Below are positions 36,901-46,657 of a stretch of 64,000 nt of DNA, piece by piece. The position numbers and the translations under genes are program-made. How positions within the stretch are numbered: position 1 is the first letter of the stretch; each line of letters starts with the position of its first letter. The notes under the pieces are model-generated. The model was not told where the DNA came from and searched no databases. It saw only the letters and a program-made list of their open reading frames with translations. Source of the DNA: Juglans regia (Eukaryota; Streptophyta; Magnoliopsida; Fagales; Juglandaceae); the NCBI RefSeq assembly GCF_001411555.2, contig NC_049905.1, forward strand, positions 22,062,097 to 22,126,096. The letters are read 5' to 3'.

Positions 36901-37854
36901 GAGTTGTAGTTGGGGACCATCTTTCAGTTTCTGATTGTCATGGTTCTCAAATCAATAATGTTACATAAGCTGTGGTGATTTATAAGTGTTAAATATTGTG
37001 TTTTTTAATGGGTAACAATCCCCTGTATAATTGAAAAAGCGCTAGGGGCACACCCACAACCCAAGGACACTGGGGAAGGTGTTCTGGATGATCGTGCGAT
37101 GATATGCTAACCTTTTCTTATCTTTTGAAGGTTGAATCTGAAATATTTTGTCTGCATGGTGGATTGTCCCCTTCCATAGAGACCCTAGATAACATTCGTA
37201 ACTTTGACCGCGTTCAAGAAGTTCCCCACGAGGGACCCATGTGCGATCTATTATGGTCTGACCCAGACGATCGCTGTGGTTGGGGTATCTCTCCCAGGGG
37301 TGCTGGATACACCTTTGGCCAGGTGGTTTAATTTCTGTTTTTCACTAAATCTGTCTTCCCCACGTAATTTCAAGCTCTGTTGATCAGTTTGCTCGTATCT
37401 TTTGCAGGACATATCTGAGCAGTTCAACCATACTAATAACCTAAAGCTGATTGCTAGAGCTCACCAGTTGGTTATGGAAGGATATAATTGGGGTCATGTA
37501 AGTGCCAAGCTGCATTTTGAGGTTTTATTTGGCCATAATTTTTTTGTTTGGGATGGTCAGTCTGTGTGCTCAATTTGCATTCCTTGCTACAGGAACAAAA
37601 AGTGGTTACCATATTTAGTGCCCCTAATTATTGTTATCGCTGTGGAAACATGGCGTCTATCCTGGAAGTTGATGACTGCAAGGGCCACACATTCATTCAG
37701 GTTTCTTATCTCTCTCTTTGGACTGACCACCTTTGCAACATGAATGATGCACGACAACGAGCTTGAACTCTTTTATGTTTGGGTGCAGTTTGAGCCTGCT
37801 CCAAGGAGGGGGGAGCCTGATGTGACGAGAAGAACACCAGATTACTTCTTATGA
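27906..37854 (+). CDS. PP2A: Serine/threonine protein phosphatase 2A catalytic subunit, 11 exons
   Basis: Predicted 311-aa PP2A catalytic subunit (Arabidopsis PP2A-3/PP2A-4 group), which dephosphorylates Ser/Thr in heterotrimers with A and B subunits. Exons: 27906-27992, 30498-30554, 32090-32173, 33697-33768, 34516-34587, 34906-34946, 36166-36232, 37131-37322, 37408-37497, 37593-37700, 37789-37854. All introns are GT-AG and every junction keeps the frame. The N-terminus [20 protein letters not shown] is subfamily-typical. Metal ligands are intact: D59 and H61 (GDIHGQ), D87 (GDYVDRG), N119 (RGNHES), H169 (CLHGG) and H243 (ARAHQ), with H120 as catalytic acid. The C-terminus DYFL carries the leucine methylated by LCMT1. 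Several introns have been enlarged by transposons, but no coding change looks damaging. Confidence 0.96.
28671..29864 (+). mobile_element. 5'-truncated LINE in PP2A intron 1
   Basis: A 1.2-kb insertion flanked by 13-bp repeats AAATCTAATGGAA (28658-28670 and 29865-29877). It encodes the region after the reverse transcriptase: [16 protein letters not shown]...LGKWLWKY (28730-28830) and a zf-RVT domain ([20 protein letters not shown] at 29409-29470), then NERNF and a 3' end CAATAAAATCTTATTTACC with a poly(A) tail. Coding pieces are frameshifted. It lies in sense orientation to PP2A and should be spliced out. Confidence 0.88.
30817..30841 (+). mobile_element. Minute retroposed tail (25 nt) in PP2A intron 2
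   Basis: TATGTATT followed by a run of A is flanked by 14-bp repeats ATTCCTTCCTGATT (30803-30816 and 30842-30855). Confidence 0.6.
30871..31345. repeat. Diverged direct repeat in PP2A intron 2
   Basis: The stretch with AAAGCGTTAGTCACATCTGCACTG...CACTCTATATGACTCATT (about 30871-31030) resembles AAAGCACTAGCTACATCTATACT...CACTCTATGTGATTCAT (about 31155-31318). Probably two copies of an unidentified repeat. Confidence 0.5.
32788..32992 (+). mobile_element. tRNA-derived SINE in PP2A intron 3
   Basis: Begins CCCCAAGGGGTGGCATCGTGG, containing an A-box-like TGGCATCGTGG, and has a B-box-like GGTTCTAAACTCC about 40 bp later. It ends AATAAAAAAA. This fits a plant tRNA-related SINE; I see no clear target duplication. 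Confidence 0.6.
33031..33233. mobile_element. Tourist-like (PIF/Harbinger) MITE
   Basis: 203 bp with inverted ends GGCCTGGTTTGGTT and AACCAAACGAGGCC and a TTA duplication on both sides (33028-33030, 33234-33236). The subterminal ATCTCATCTCATCTCAT repeat is typical. It lies in PP2A intron 3; the core recurs at 42309-42494, 57126-57320 and, degenerately, 26260-26440. Confidence 0.85.
34034..34176. mobile_element. Foldback MITE-like hairpin in PP2A intron 4
   Basis: 143 bp that folds almost end to end. The left arm CATTGTGCTGCCCCATCGCA matches the inverse of the right arm (TTGCCATTGGGCAGCACAATG), and AGAGAGACA pairs with TGTCTCTCT further in. The GGGCCCCAC / GTGGGGCCC core is also inverted. Confidence 0.75.
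35018..35054 (+). mobile_element. Minute retroposed tail (37 nt) in PP2A intron 6
   Basis: Ends in TTTTACTTATGAAAAA and is flanked by 17-bp repeats AATACCTGCCATCATTA (35001-35017 and 35055-35071, one mismatch). Confidence 0.7.
35299..35333 (+). mobile_element. Minute retroposed tail (35 nt) in PP2A intron 6
   Basis: Ends in AAATTTTACTTATCAAAAAA and is flanked by perfect 16-bp repeats AGAAATGGGATGGATT (35283-35298 and 35334-35349). Confidence 0.75.
35556..35746. repeat. Near-perfect tandem duplication, period 95 bp
   Basis: AAACACGCAAGATGGG...GGCTGTAAATG at 35556-35650 is repeated at 35651-35746 with a single extra A. It lies in PP2A intron 6. The near identity points to a recent event. Confidence 0.9.
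36631..36646 (+). mobile_element. Minute retroposed tail (16 nt) in PP2A intron 7
   Basis: TTTTATAAAAAAAAAA is flanked by perfect 16-bp repeats TTGTACAGTTCCCCTG (36615-36630 and 36647-36662). Confidence 0.65.
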
Positions 37855-38737
37855 TGCAGCAGTAAATTAGTTGCTGAATTGGAAGCGGCTAGTGGGCCAG
37901 TGGCTAGCTGTTTCACGATGAGGGCGTCTATGAGATTTAAACGTTCATAATTTTGCTATGGTGGTGGTGGAGTGGTGAAAAAGTATGTAAAATGTGCAGG
38001 TGGGGGGGCTTTACTGTGACTTCTTATTCGAGTATGCTCAATTTCCGGAGAGGAAGGAGCGTAGCTGGCGACACTATAGGAGCTTATGTGTACCAATTCC
38101 ATCGAACAAAATTGGCATCTTTTTTATTTCTTAGCTCTGATTTTCCTTCTCTTTTTTTTTTTTTTCCTTATTTTCCTCCACTTCTATGTAGATGGATGGA
38201 TGGTTTTTGGTCGGGGTTCTGTAGAGGGACGATGTGTAATTTTTTCTTATAAATGGGTGCATTTATAAAAAAATTTTCGAGTCTGATTTACACGATTCCT
38301 CTTATAGGTTCTTTGTTTTAATTTTTGGTAATCAAGCGGACTTTTCTGAGATTTGTTATCTGTGTTATTTTGATTTTCCTCTTTTTATTTTTTCACACGC
38401 TTCTTACGTGGAGTTGATTACGTATGAGAAAAGAAATAAAAGGGTACTGAAAAACCTGGAATGCATGCCCATTTTTAACAATCATTGCAAAGTAATAAAC
38501 CAACAAACCTAAGGATTCATAAGATTGTAGGTGAATTGGTTCCCATTGAAATCATATGGAATTAGATTTTCTCAACATTAGTCATTAATCCTTGAGAGAA
38601 TGACACGTGGAAACTTTAATATCGGTCACAAAACCAATAGTCCTATCACTCATTTTTCTTTTTGATGCAATGATAATATAGGCAGTATCCTCATGTACAA
38701 TTCAAACTTACTAGACTTGCTTAAATGAAAAATGTTA

Positions 38738-38870
38738 TGCATCAACTATTATTTATTCCAACATCCCACACTTATAACTTTTTCATAAGGTGTGAGTGTG
38801 TTTATCATAGGGTGTAAGAGTGTTTTTCATAGGGTGTGGGGTGTGGGATGATGAATAGTAGCTAATGAGA
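38738..38870. mobile_element. MITE, family C
   Basis: ATGCATCAACTATTATTTATTCC...GGATGATGAATAGTAGCTAATG with inverted ends. A related shorter copy is at 50606-50697. Confidence 0.55.
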
Positions 38871-38898
38871 ATAATTTTTCTACTTAAAAAAAACAATT

Positions 38899-39045
38899 TT
38901 GCTACATACAATCATTTTTATGTATTCCTTGCACACTCCATTGATGTGATGTGGCGGAACTCGGCATTTATTTTATATTAAAAAAAAGTGATACAGCCAA
39001 TCACATTTGTAGAATGCATAAGTACGCAAAAGTGATTACCTAGAG
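38899..39045. mobile_element. MITE, family A (second copy)
   Basis: CTACATACAATCATTTTTATG at the left and GCAAAAGTGATTACC at the right form the inverted ends; the inner TTTTATATTAAAAAAAAGTG and CCAATCACAT match the copy at 18781. Confidence 0.65.
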
Positions 39046-39126
39046 TTTTTGTTTCTTCTATAACATTATAAAGTACATTTACCTACTTTTAATGAGATAC
39101 ACCAGCATTATATATTTCACTGCCCT

Positions 39127-41309
39127 TTATAAAAAAACCTTGCGAGTCGATAGAGATCTAGTATATGCCAGAGGCAACATGAGAAGTTTCTTGCTCCTTC
39201 CTACGTAGGCTCTCTTTGTCAAATTATCGTAATCGTTATTCTCAATTGCATCCAAGATCATTCGATACAATAGCAAGGATGACCATACCTGCAAAATCAC
39301 CACAAACCATGCGCATCAACTTCTGCAAAACCTTAACTTCATCATTCTTTACATGTGACTTGCATGATATTGACAATGGAAGTTTGTTCTTTTTCTAGAG
39401 TTTTAGATTGTTTCAAAAACGTTTTAGAGATCCAATTGTAAATCCAATAACATCCCAAGTTTAGATGATGGACTTTTACTTTAAACTTCAATGCAAGGAA
39501 GAGAAAGAGGCTAAATGAAAGGAGGTACATACTGGCCAGCGGCTAGCCTTGTCGAGCTGAGAAGCTCCCTCCTCAGCAAGGTTGAAGTAGAACCTTGCTC
39601 TTGTAATCTGCTCTTTCATGAACTCTCTCCATCTATCAGTGACCTTCATTGATAAAACATCATTGGCACATAGCCCGAACTGTCCAAGCTCATCTTGGGG
39701 AAGATATACTCTCCCCCTTAACGCACTGAAAGAAGAGAGATTAAAAAGAATTGAAGAGATTAGTCAAGTGAATGTTGAGGAAGTGAAGTACAGGAGGTAC
39801 GTAAAACTTACTCCTCTCCCACATCTCTGAGAATGTTGGTCAGTTGATTTCCGATACCCAAGTAGAGTGCTGCATTATATATACTTTGAGCAGAAACCAG
39901 GGATTCCGGTGCAATTCCCATCACTGGAACACTCATTAGGCCCACAGTTCCAGCTACATAGTAGCAGTAAAGGTAGAGTTCTTGAAAGTTCTCATAGCAA
40001 CTTTTCCTTGTATCCATTCTCATTCCTTCAATCATGTCCCTGAATGGCTATGATTGAAGAACAAGAAAATTTTGTTGAGTGAAACTAGTAATGGTTTTTT
40101 TTTTTTATGAAATTATTTTCATTAGCACAATGGAATCCATGAGTTTTCATAAGAAATTATTTTTACTAGCAATGCACTAAGAAGTTGACATTTTATTAAG
40201 GCAACTTGCAAAACAGTATATCAGTGCATTAAGAAATGGATCTATTAAATGTAAAATGCTTAAAAGGCAGAGATTCACATTCTAACCACCTTGATGTCCA
40301 GAGGGAACTTGAAAACTGTATCAGTTAATGCAGCATCGAGAATATCATAAGGGCGTCCATCGAAAATTTCTTGCAGTCTCTCTTCCCACCTATCAAGGGC
40401 AGCAGAGCTTAGATAACCAGCATTAGGGCCATCGACCAATTCATCTGTTCTCCTGCACCAGACTGCAGAGAGACAATTTTCAAAGAAAGACCAGAGTAAT
40501 TTCTGTTGCCGGTTTTAGCATTAATTTAAGAGGATTGATCTGTGCAAAAATGGTTCGTGTTACTTTTGCAGTGGGTTGAAATGCATCGATAAATCTGGAC
40601 ATGATATCTTATTGTCATCGCAAAGATGAAAAACAAGCAAATTCCAGGATACATCCTTACCATATATTGCCCATATGGCTTTCTGTCGTTCCTCGGTCAT
40701 TAGCAAAGTTCCTGCATCAAGACAGTACGCCAAAATTAGTATCAAAACTCATGAAACTTCGATGAGATTAGAAAGCATGGCCGGGTTTGGAAGACATGTC
40801 CATACACACGAAAGCACATGTTCTCCTTGTCAATTTTTTTTTTTTTTTTGGTATGGAATCTGTTTGCAGTATATCAGACTTCATACATCCTAAGAGAATC
40901 ATAGAATCCTACGAAATAAGATTTGATAACTCACAATATATTGGATAAGTCAAAACTGATGAAAGAAGGGAAATGGAGTTGGACCTAGATAGAAGGTCTT
41001 GGCATATTCTGCACAAATGTTTCTGCACTTTTCATATGCTTCTTCAAGAAACGTAGGGTGGAAGCGTGGCTTTTTACAAGGATCTTCCCTGGCTAAGATA
41101 TTATGCTGAGACTGCCTTTCTATAATTTCCTGTACATGTAAATCAGCAAGAGGAATGCCATCCTTTGACAACAAAGGGAAAATGCGTGTGGTACTGTGCT
41201 GGGGAGCCACAGTGACTTCAGCTCTTGCAATAATTGATTTTCGAGAGGGGCATTTGCCATTGCTCACCCTGATGCAAGGCTTAACTGCAACAGAATACAT
41301 TGAACACAT
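39127..41309 (-). CDS. PSY: Phytoene synthase, plastid, six exons
   Basis: Condenses two geranylgeranyl diphosphates to phytoene, the first committed step of carotenoid synthesis, in plastids. Exons on the minus strand: 41309-40985, 40711-40661, 40462-40290, 40047-39812, 39725-39533, 39288-39127; phases agree and give 379 aa. Both Asp-rich catalytic motifs are present: DELVD (132-136) and DVGED (258-262). The blocks [30 protein letters not shown] and [13 protein letters not shown] are conserved. The N-terminus ([11 protein letters not shown]..., basic and Ser-rich) can serve as a transit peptide. The short N-terminus, [14 protein letters not shown] tail and overall sequence resemble the PSY3 class, which in other species is root-associated; that subclass is an inference. 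Oddities: the first donor is GTCCAA, a weak match, and residue 200 is Cys where other PSYs that I recall have Arg. Confidence 0.9.
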
Positions 41310-42607
41310 CTGGTCCTTAATTCTTGTTACTTCCTTTCTAAATGTCGAGCGGGTAAGAGAGAAATGTCAAATACTCTTACGAGGGAACGAGGACTCCCTC
41401 TGAGTGTAAAGCTAAGCATGTGGGATTAGATAATTCAAAAAACTCGGTGCTTTCTCCGGGATATGAAGTAAATTTATCTCTCTCTGTGTTTGGTGGGACA
41501 ACAATCCTCTTAGTAAAATAGATAATATCAAAATGGTAATGGTTTAATCCATCAAAATAGGGAGTTCTAGAATCCTCTAGAAGACGAATAGAGAAGTGCT
41601 ATGGCCACAGAGATTTCACAAAAGTAAACTTACTAATTGACAAAAGTGCTTCAAGACGGCTGGTACGTTAATAATGTAATCTGTGCATATATATATATAT
41701 ATATATATAATTGTTTGAACTTTGAAACTCTCTAACTCCTTTGGAACAAGAGAATGGTCTCACAGCGTGTTTTACAAGGATGCCGGTTGTCTGGTATAAG
41801 AGAATGATCTCACATTAAAGTCCGGTGAAATAATATGATTCAAATAATGGCACCCTTTAAGGTAACAAACTAGGAATCTCCATCTGTTGATGATCCGAGA
41901 TGTTGAAAAAGTGAAACATGTTTGGTAACATGGGATGGAACTAGGAAGTGTGATATTTCAAGTAAACCAGTTAAAAAAAAAAAAAAAAAAATTAGGGAGT
42001 TGTAGAATTATTTGAAACTGGATGGTTTTGTGCCGCCTAATGGTCCAAGATGCTTAGATGCCGATATGGTGGAGTATGCAATGCAAATGTTGTATTTTAT
42101 TCTATATTATAAAGACGAATGTACGATTATATGGTGAAAGGGAATAATGTATTTTACAAAGATGATGTAATTTTTGTCTTGTATTCACCAACATGGCATT
42201 GTTCCAAAATCTGTCTTTATTGTGCAGCCTGGTTTTAGAATCTTGATCACCTCTGATTCTTCCCCCCTCAAAACCTTTTATATTTCATTTCCCATGTTTT
42301 TGTCCTCCGGCCTCGATTGTTTTTGCAGATGAGCTGAAATTAAAATTAAAAGTTAAATAAAATATTATTAGAATATATTTTAATATTATTTTTGTTTTGA
42401 AATTTGAAAAAATTGAATTGTTTATTTTATTTTGTGTGAAAATTTAGAAAAATTATAATGATAAAATGAGATGAATTGTGAAAACAAACGAGACTCTTTA
42501 TTGCATATAGATGAAGTTGCTTTCCAAGTGGATATATGGGGAGCATATAGGCAGACCCCTATCAGGTTTACGTTTGATATATTTAGTTTCAATGTCTTGT
42601 CCTGTGG
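41310..42607. other. Upstream region of phytoene synthase and intergenic sequence
   Basis: Contains the minus-strand PSY promoter region, an (AT)n run at about 41688-41709, an A run near 41972-41990 and a Tourist-like element at 42309-42494. I see no further gene. Confidence 0.5.
42309..42494. mobile_element. Tourist-like MITE, second copy
   Basis: GGCCTCGATTGTTTTTGCAG at the left and GTGAAAACAAACGAG at the right; the core GTTTTGAAATTTGAAAAAATT matches the other copies. Confidence 0.7.
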
Positions 42608-42679
42608 GCGTTTGTAGTCCAACGGTTAGGATAATTGCCTTCCAAGCAATAGACCCGGGTTCGACTCCCGGCAGACGCA
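42608..42679 (+). tRNA. tRNA-Gly(UCC), copy 1
   Basis: 72-nt cloverleaf. Acceptor stem GCGTTTG pairs with CAGACGC (one G-T pair) and A is the discriminator. The anticodon loop is CTTCCAA with anticodon TCC (glycine GGA codons). The A box (TAGTCCAACGG) and B box (GGTTCGACTCC) are intact, there is no intron, and a T run at 42694-42699 serves as the pol III terminator. Confidence 0.96.
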
Positions 42680-42930
42680 CATTTGTATTTTGCTTTTTTG
42701 GAAATGGGCGATTAGCTAGGCCCAGAATGTGTGGCATTCTCATAATTCCTAATCTGACCAACAAGGTGTGGGTGGCTCAATGCTAGAGGTGGATGGGGAA
42801 TTGAAAGCGCGCCCTTTGGAGAATTACGCAGAATTATAGGGAAATAGAACTGGAATTATACAAGATGAGATGGGTGACACAAATTCGGTTCTAGACATAC
42901 TAATAATTCCCTGCCCTTCCACTTTACTTG

Positions 42931-45320
42931 TTAACCTTTGGAGCCATTGGCATGAACTTTACTTTTGCCAACACCCCAGCGACGAGTGAGTTCTTTTGGC
43001 GTCAATGTCAAGGGCAAATCTCCATAGCTATACTTCACAATGAATATGGAAAACCCAATCACTGGTACCAGACTTGATATTGGTCCTTTCTTTCTTTGTA
43101 GAAGTATATGCTGCGACCAGAGCTGGTCAACCATCAACAGACGTTGTGCTTTCGTCATTTGAAATCCCATGACCCTGAACTGAAGTCAGTTCATAGAGGC
43201 TTTTGCCCAAGAGCGCAAAGGAATCGACCCCATAAAACTTGGTTAGCGAAGCAGGGTCTAAGTTCCACCTTTTTGGGCAAAAAGTCCTCACATTGAAAAG
43301 CGTATCGGAAACAATTATACTTGAGTTCATCACCATCTTTCTAATGAAGGTTGGAATCCAAAAACAACTCTCAGAGCTCAAATTTCCCAGTTTCAACTAA
43401 ACTTGACCTTGAAGATAGAAGAGAAGAGGTGTTAGGCTCTTCTGGTCAAACATAGATCATGTTGCTTTGCAGTTTTTGAAGTAATCAATTTTTCATAAAC
43501 AAGTCATCGAAAGTCATTTAAAGTCACACAGACTTGAGCCATAGATGCTGCTAGTACTTGGTAAAACTGAGATCTATCCTCCTTTAAAAGTGTAAAAAAA
43601 CTTTTCTGCTGAGGTATCTGTGCAGAAACTCACGTCTTTGGCTGGCAAGATGCGGGAAGGTTTTGCATAGACCTGAAAATCTGGGCAGAAGCCTATTAAT
43701 TTACTCGAATATAAAAAAAAAAAATACTACGAAGTAATTCAACCTTGTTAGAATATAAAGCAAATGGTTTAATTCACTTCAATCTTGTTAGAATAGAACT
43801 GCTATCTATTCTGATTTAACATTTGAGGAGAAACAGATTTTCCCCACTACAAAAAGAGAAAAACACTCAGATAAATAACCTTAGAGAACACTTCACACTT
43901 CCCAGTGGCTTGTAGCCATTTCTTGAATACAAATCAGAAGGTGGCCTCTCTACAGAAGTAGAAACCTAAAACCAAGCAAATGAATTCTGTGACTATTTGG
44001 GGCGTGCACCCTTGCAATTGCCTGTTTCATATCATCCCTTGCAGTTGTTTAATCACTTCATGACACACAATCCTGGAGCTACTTCCAACTTTGATATGAA
44101 CTAGAATCACTTTTTTCGGAGCAGTATTGAAATTACAGAAAGATAAAATCATTGCAGAGGATCTACAGACATACCATACAGGATATACTTTGCTTAGGAC
44201 CTGAAGTTAACTCATTGAAAGGGAAGAGCTTCCAAGCTAAGGATCTCTTACAATATTTACCTCCCAGGCTACAAACAAGGGCAAAACCATAAGCACCAAA
44301 AGTACCACATATTACATTCCAACCACCATCAAAAGTCATTCACTACCGACTTTGTTTCCAACAAACCCTTTACCATTAAAAGCAACAACGCACATTCAAC
44401 TCATGCACACATGACTTCAGTTTTCTTAAGTTACATTGATTTGGCATCGTTTCTTGAACAGCTCTAAGAAACAAAATGATGGGTATCATATCACGTCATA
44501 TTATCATATTCAAGCGTAACGACAAATTGCACTATACAATATGACAATATTGTTAACTATTTACACAGTATGGTCTTAAGGTATGTGAAATCAATTACCT
44601 ACAACAGTACTGCATAAGTTTAACATATCACACCAGGAGTCATGACTGGTTTATACTGTCTAAAGGTACGTGAAATCAATAACATACAACAGTACTCCAT
44701 AGTTTAGCATATCACAATGGAGTGACTGGTTTTTATTGGCAAAACAAGCACCATTTTTATGACATAGATTATGTCGAATTCAAACAGACTTAAAAATTGT
44801 CAACTCAGGTAAGCTGAAAGTGGATTGAACACTCGTACAAATTACAAGTTTACGGAAAAATACTAAAGACACAGCCCAATACGATCAACGTAATTGTTTA
44901 CTTTCTATCCAGTTTTCTTAAGTAGTAAAAAATTTCATCAGTAATGTTTTATTAATTAGCACTATATTCATATCAGGTAACCTTATAAAAAATCTATGCT
45001 TTACAGCAAACTAGACACTAATGTTTTTTGCGAAATACGCCAGCCCACAAAACCATCTAAAAGAACAACAATTTTTTTGGGTTCCCAATTAAATACAAAA
45101 AAAAGGAACCAAACATGAATTTTGAGGTGGTGGCAGCTAGTAAGCAAAGAGCTGAAAATTTGAGACCTTTAAAACTGTTTCCCATGGAAAACAAAGTTAG
45201 TACGTACCGTGGAGATCGGACTTTTTGGATGGGATACTGAAGCCAAAATGTCCAGTTTGGGTGTGGATCCTTCTTCTGTTTGCCTTCGAGAAAGCGGCTC
45301 CATAGCTGCACTTGAGCCAT
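42931..45320 (-). CDS. Putative small two-exon gene, unidentified
   Basis: A tentative model. Exon 1 (45320-45208) starts at an ATG in good context (AAACCATGG) and codes MAQVQLWSRFLEGKQKKDPH..., with donor GTACGT. Exon 2 (43174-42931), after acceptor TTCAG, continues in the right phase and ends at TAA, giving 118 aa with one hydrophobic stretch (ISSLVPVIGFSIFIV). I do not recognise the family. The 2-kb intron may hide another exon, and another open frame (43396-43127) overlaps exon 2. A leader-like exon with donor CAAG/GTAAGT ends at 46467 and could belong to this gene; if so, the second tRNA lies in its intron on the other strand. Confidence 0.25.
43397..45207. other. Non-coding stretch (possible intron)
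   Basis: No recognisable gene. AC-rich and AT-rich sequence with a weak internal repeat: RAAGGTAYGTGAAATCAAT...CATACAACAGTACT near 44577-44615 and 44661-44700. Confidence 0.4.
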
Positions 45321-45364
45321 GGTTTTAATTTTATATTAGACACAAAAAGATGTTCTCCCAGTTG

Positions 45365-45436
45365 GCGTTTGTAGTCCAACGGTTAGGATAATTGCCTTCC
45401 AAGCAATAGACCCGGGTTCGACTCCCGGCAGACGCA
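45365..45436 (+). tRNA. tRNA-Gly(UCC), copy 2
   Basis: Identical over all 72 nt to the gene at 42608 and in the same orientation 2.8 kb downstream. The flanks differ, so the shared block is essentially the gene itself. A T run at 45442-45446 is the likely terminator. Confidence 0.96.
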
Positions 45437-45446
45437 CTTCCTTTTT

Positions 45447-46657
45447 ATGCTTCTCTTATCAAGCTGTTCCCCGACTGCCGCATATTCACGGTGTTTTTCC
45501 TTTGCTTCTGTGCCTAGATCTCTCATATACACTGTCAGGGGTCCTCTGCCTCTTTGGGCCATTTTATTTTACAAATATTTCCTCCGTTTCGCCTTCCCTC
45601 CCTCATTTTGACAACTTGCTGAGACATCTTCCAGCAAGTCCAAGTCAATCAAATCATTATTCTTGCCTGCTGCCTCAGACATCTAACATAACAAAACAAA
45701 ATTGAACATGAAAAATTAGCATGATTTTACAAGTGTATAACAATAACATTAGCATTCTAGAACACTACCACAATCCATAACAAACAAGCATGGTTTAAAA
45801 GTTTCAAATTGACTCAAGGAAGTTTTACTAACAAGCCGCCATAATACACCCATTCATGCATATTCATGATCACTGTAAGCTGGGAGAGCATCTCCTATTT
45901 AGATACATAGATTTCAAAGATTAAGCTAATTAAGCTCACATGCATATTAAGCTAGGAGTAAGATCTTTAAAAATTTTGTTTAGAATTCTAATATCTTCAA
46001 TACTTATCAGAGAGATACATGAAGTAGATCCTATATTATTTATTGATCATATGAATAATCATAACAAAAATTAACGGATGACTCACTTTATATATATACC
46101 ACATTAGACCCGTGAATTCAAATAAGAAATAGAAAATTATAATCCATTTTGTCAAAAGCTTAATGTGCAAAAAGTAGAAAATAAGCCAAATTAAGCAAAA
46201 TGAATGGTCCCAAACCATATCTTCATAATTAAAAGCTAGCATGACTTAATGTTCATGAATGGTCCCAGACCATATAATTTTGTTAAAAAAAGAAAGAAAG
46301 TGCCAGCATCTTGAGTATGCTAACGTATTATATAGAATGGGACTCTACGTTTCTTTGAATTTGTGCTTGAAATCTAGGAGATTTTGGACCTTTTTGAAAC
46401 TGAGTAAGAATTTTATTTTTAAAGATGAAGAAAATTCAAGTGCTAGGGTTTGAGATGTTAACTTACCTTGTTGCTGGAGATCTGGAGAGAAGCTGGCAGT
46501 TGAGTGGCGAGAGAGGGTTGAGAACAAGGGACAACCTTTTTTCGAGTGAAGAATGAAGATGAATGTGTGGGAGTGAGTCGAGTGATTGAGAGTGCGGCAG
46601 GAGTCTTTAGTGTTTAGATTTTTAGTTTTTAGGTATAAGGGTATTAATGTAAGAGAA
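45447..46657. other. Intergenic, with a leader-like exon on the minus strand
   Basis: The stretch 46640-46467 read on the minus strand is C/T-rich and ends in CAACAAG/GTAAGT, which looks like a 5' untranslated exon; a 116-codon open frame across it has no domain. The rest shows nothing recognisable. Confidence 0.3.

Larger units (their letters stand above)
37855..39126. other. Intergenic between convergent PP2A and phytoene synthase
   Basis: Holds the two 3' untranslated regions and three repeat stretches. One MITE at about 38738-38870 (CATCAACTATTATTTATTCC) is related to 50606-50697; a family A MITE lies at 38899-39045. No further gene is seen. Confidence 0.6.

Noticed and set aside
41688..41709. 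CRISPR-like or functional repeat array
   Set aside because: It is a plain (AT)n microsatellite; no spaced repeats occur anywhere in the window.
45057..45207. Continuation of the MAQVQLW... frame beyond 45208
   Set aside because: A strong GTACGT donor lies at 45207 and the sequence after it looks like intron.
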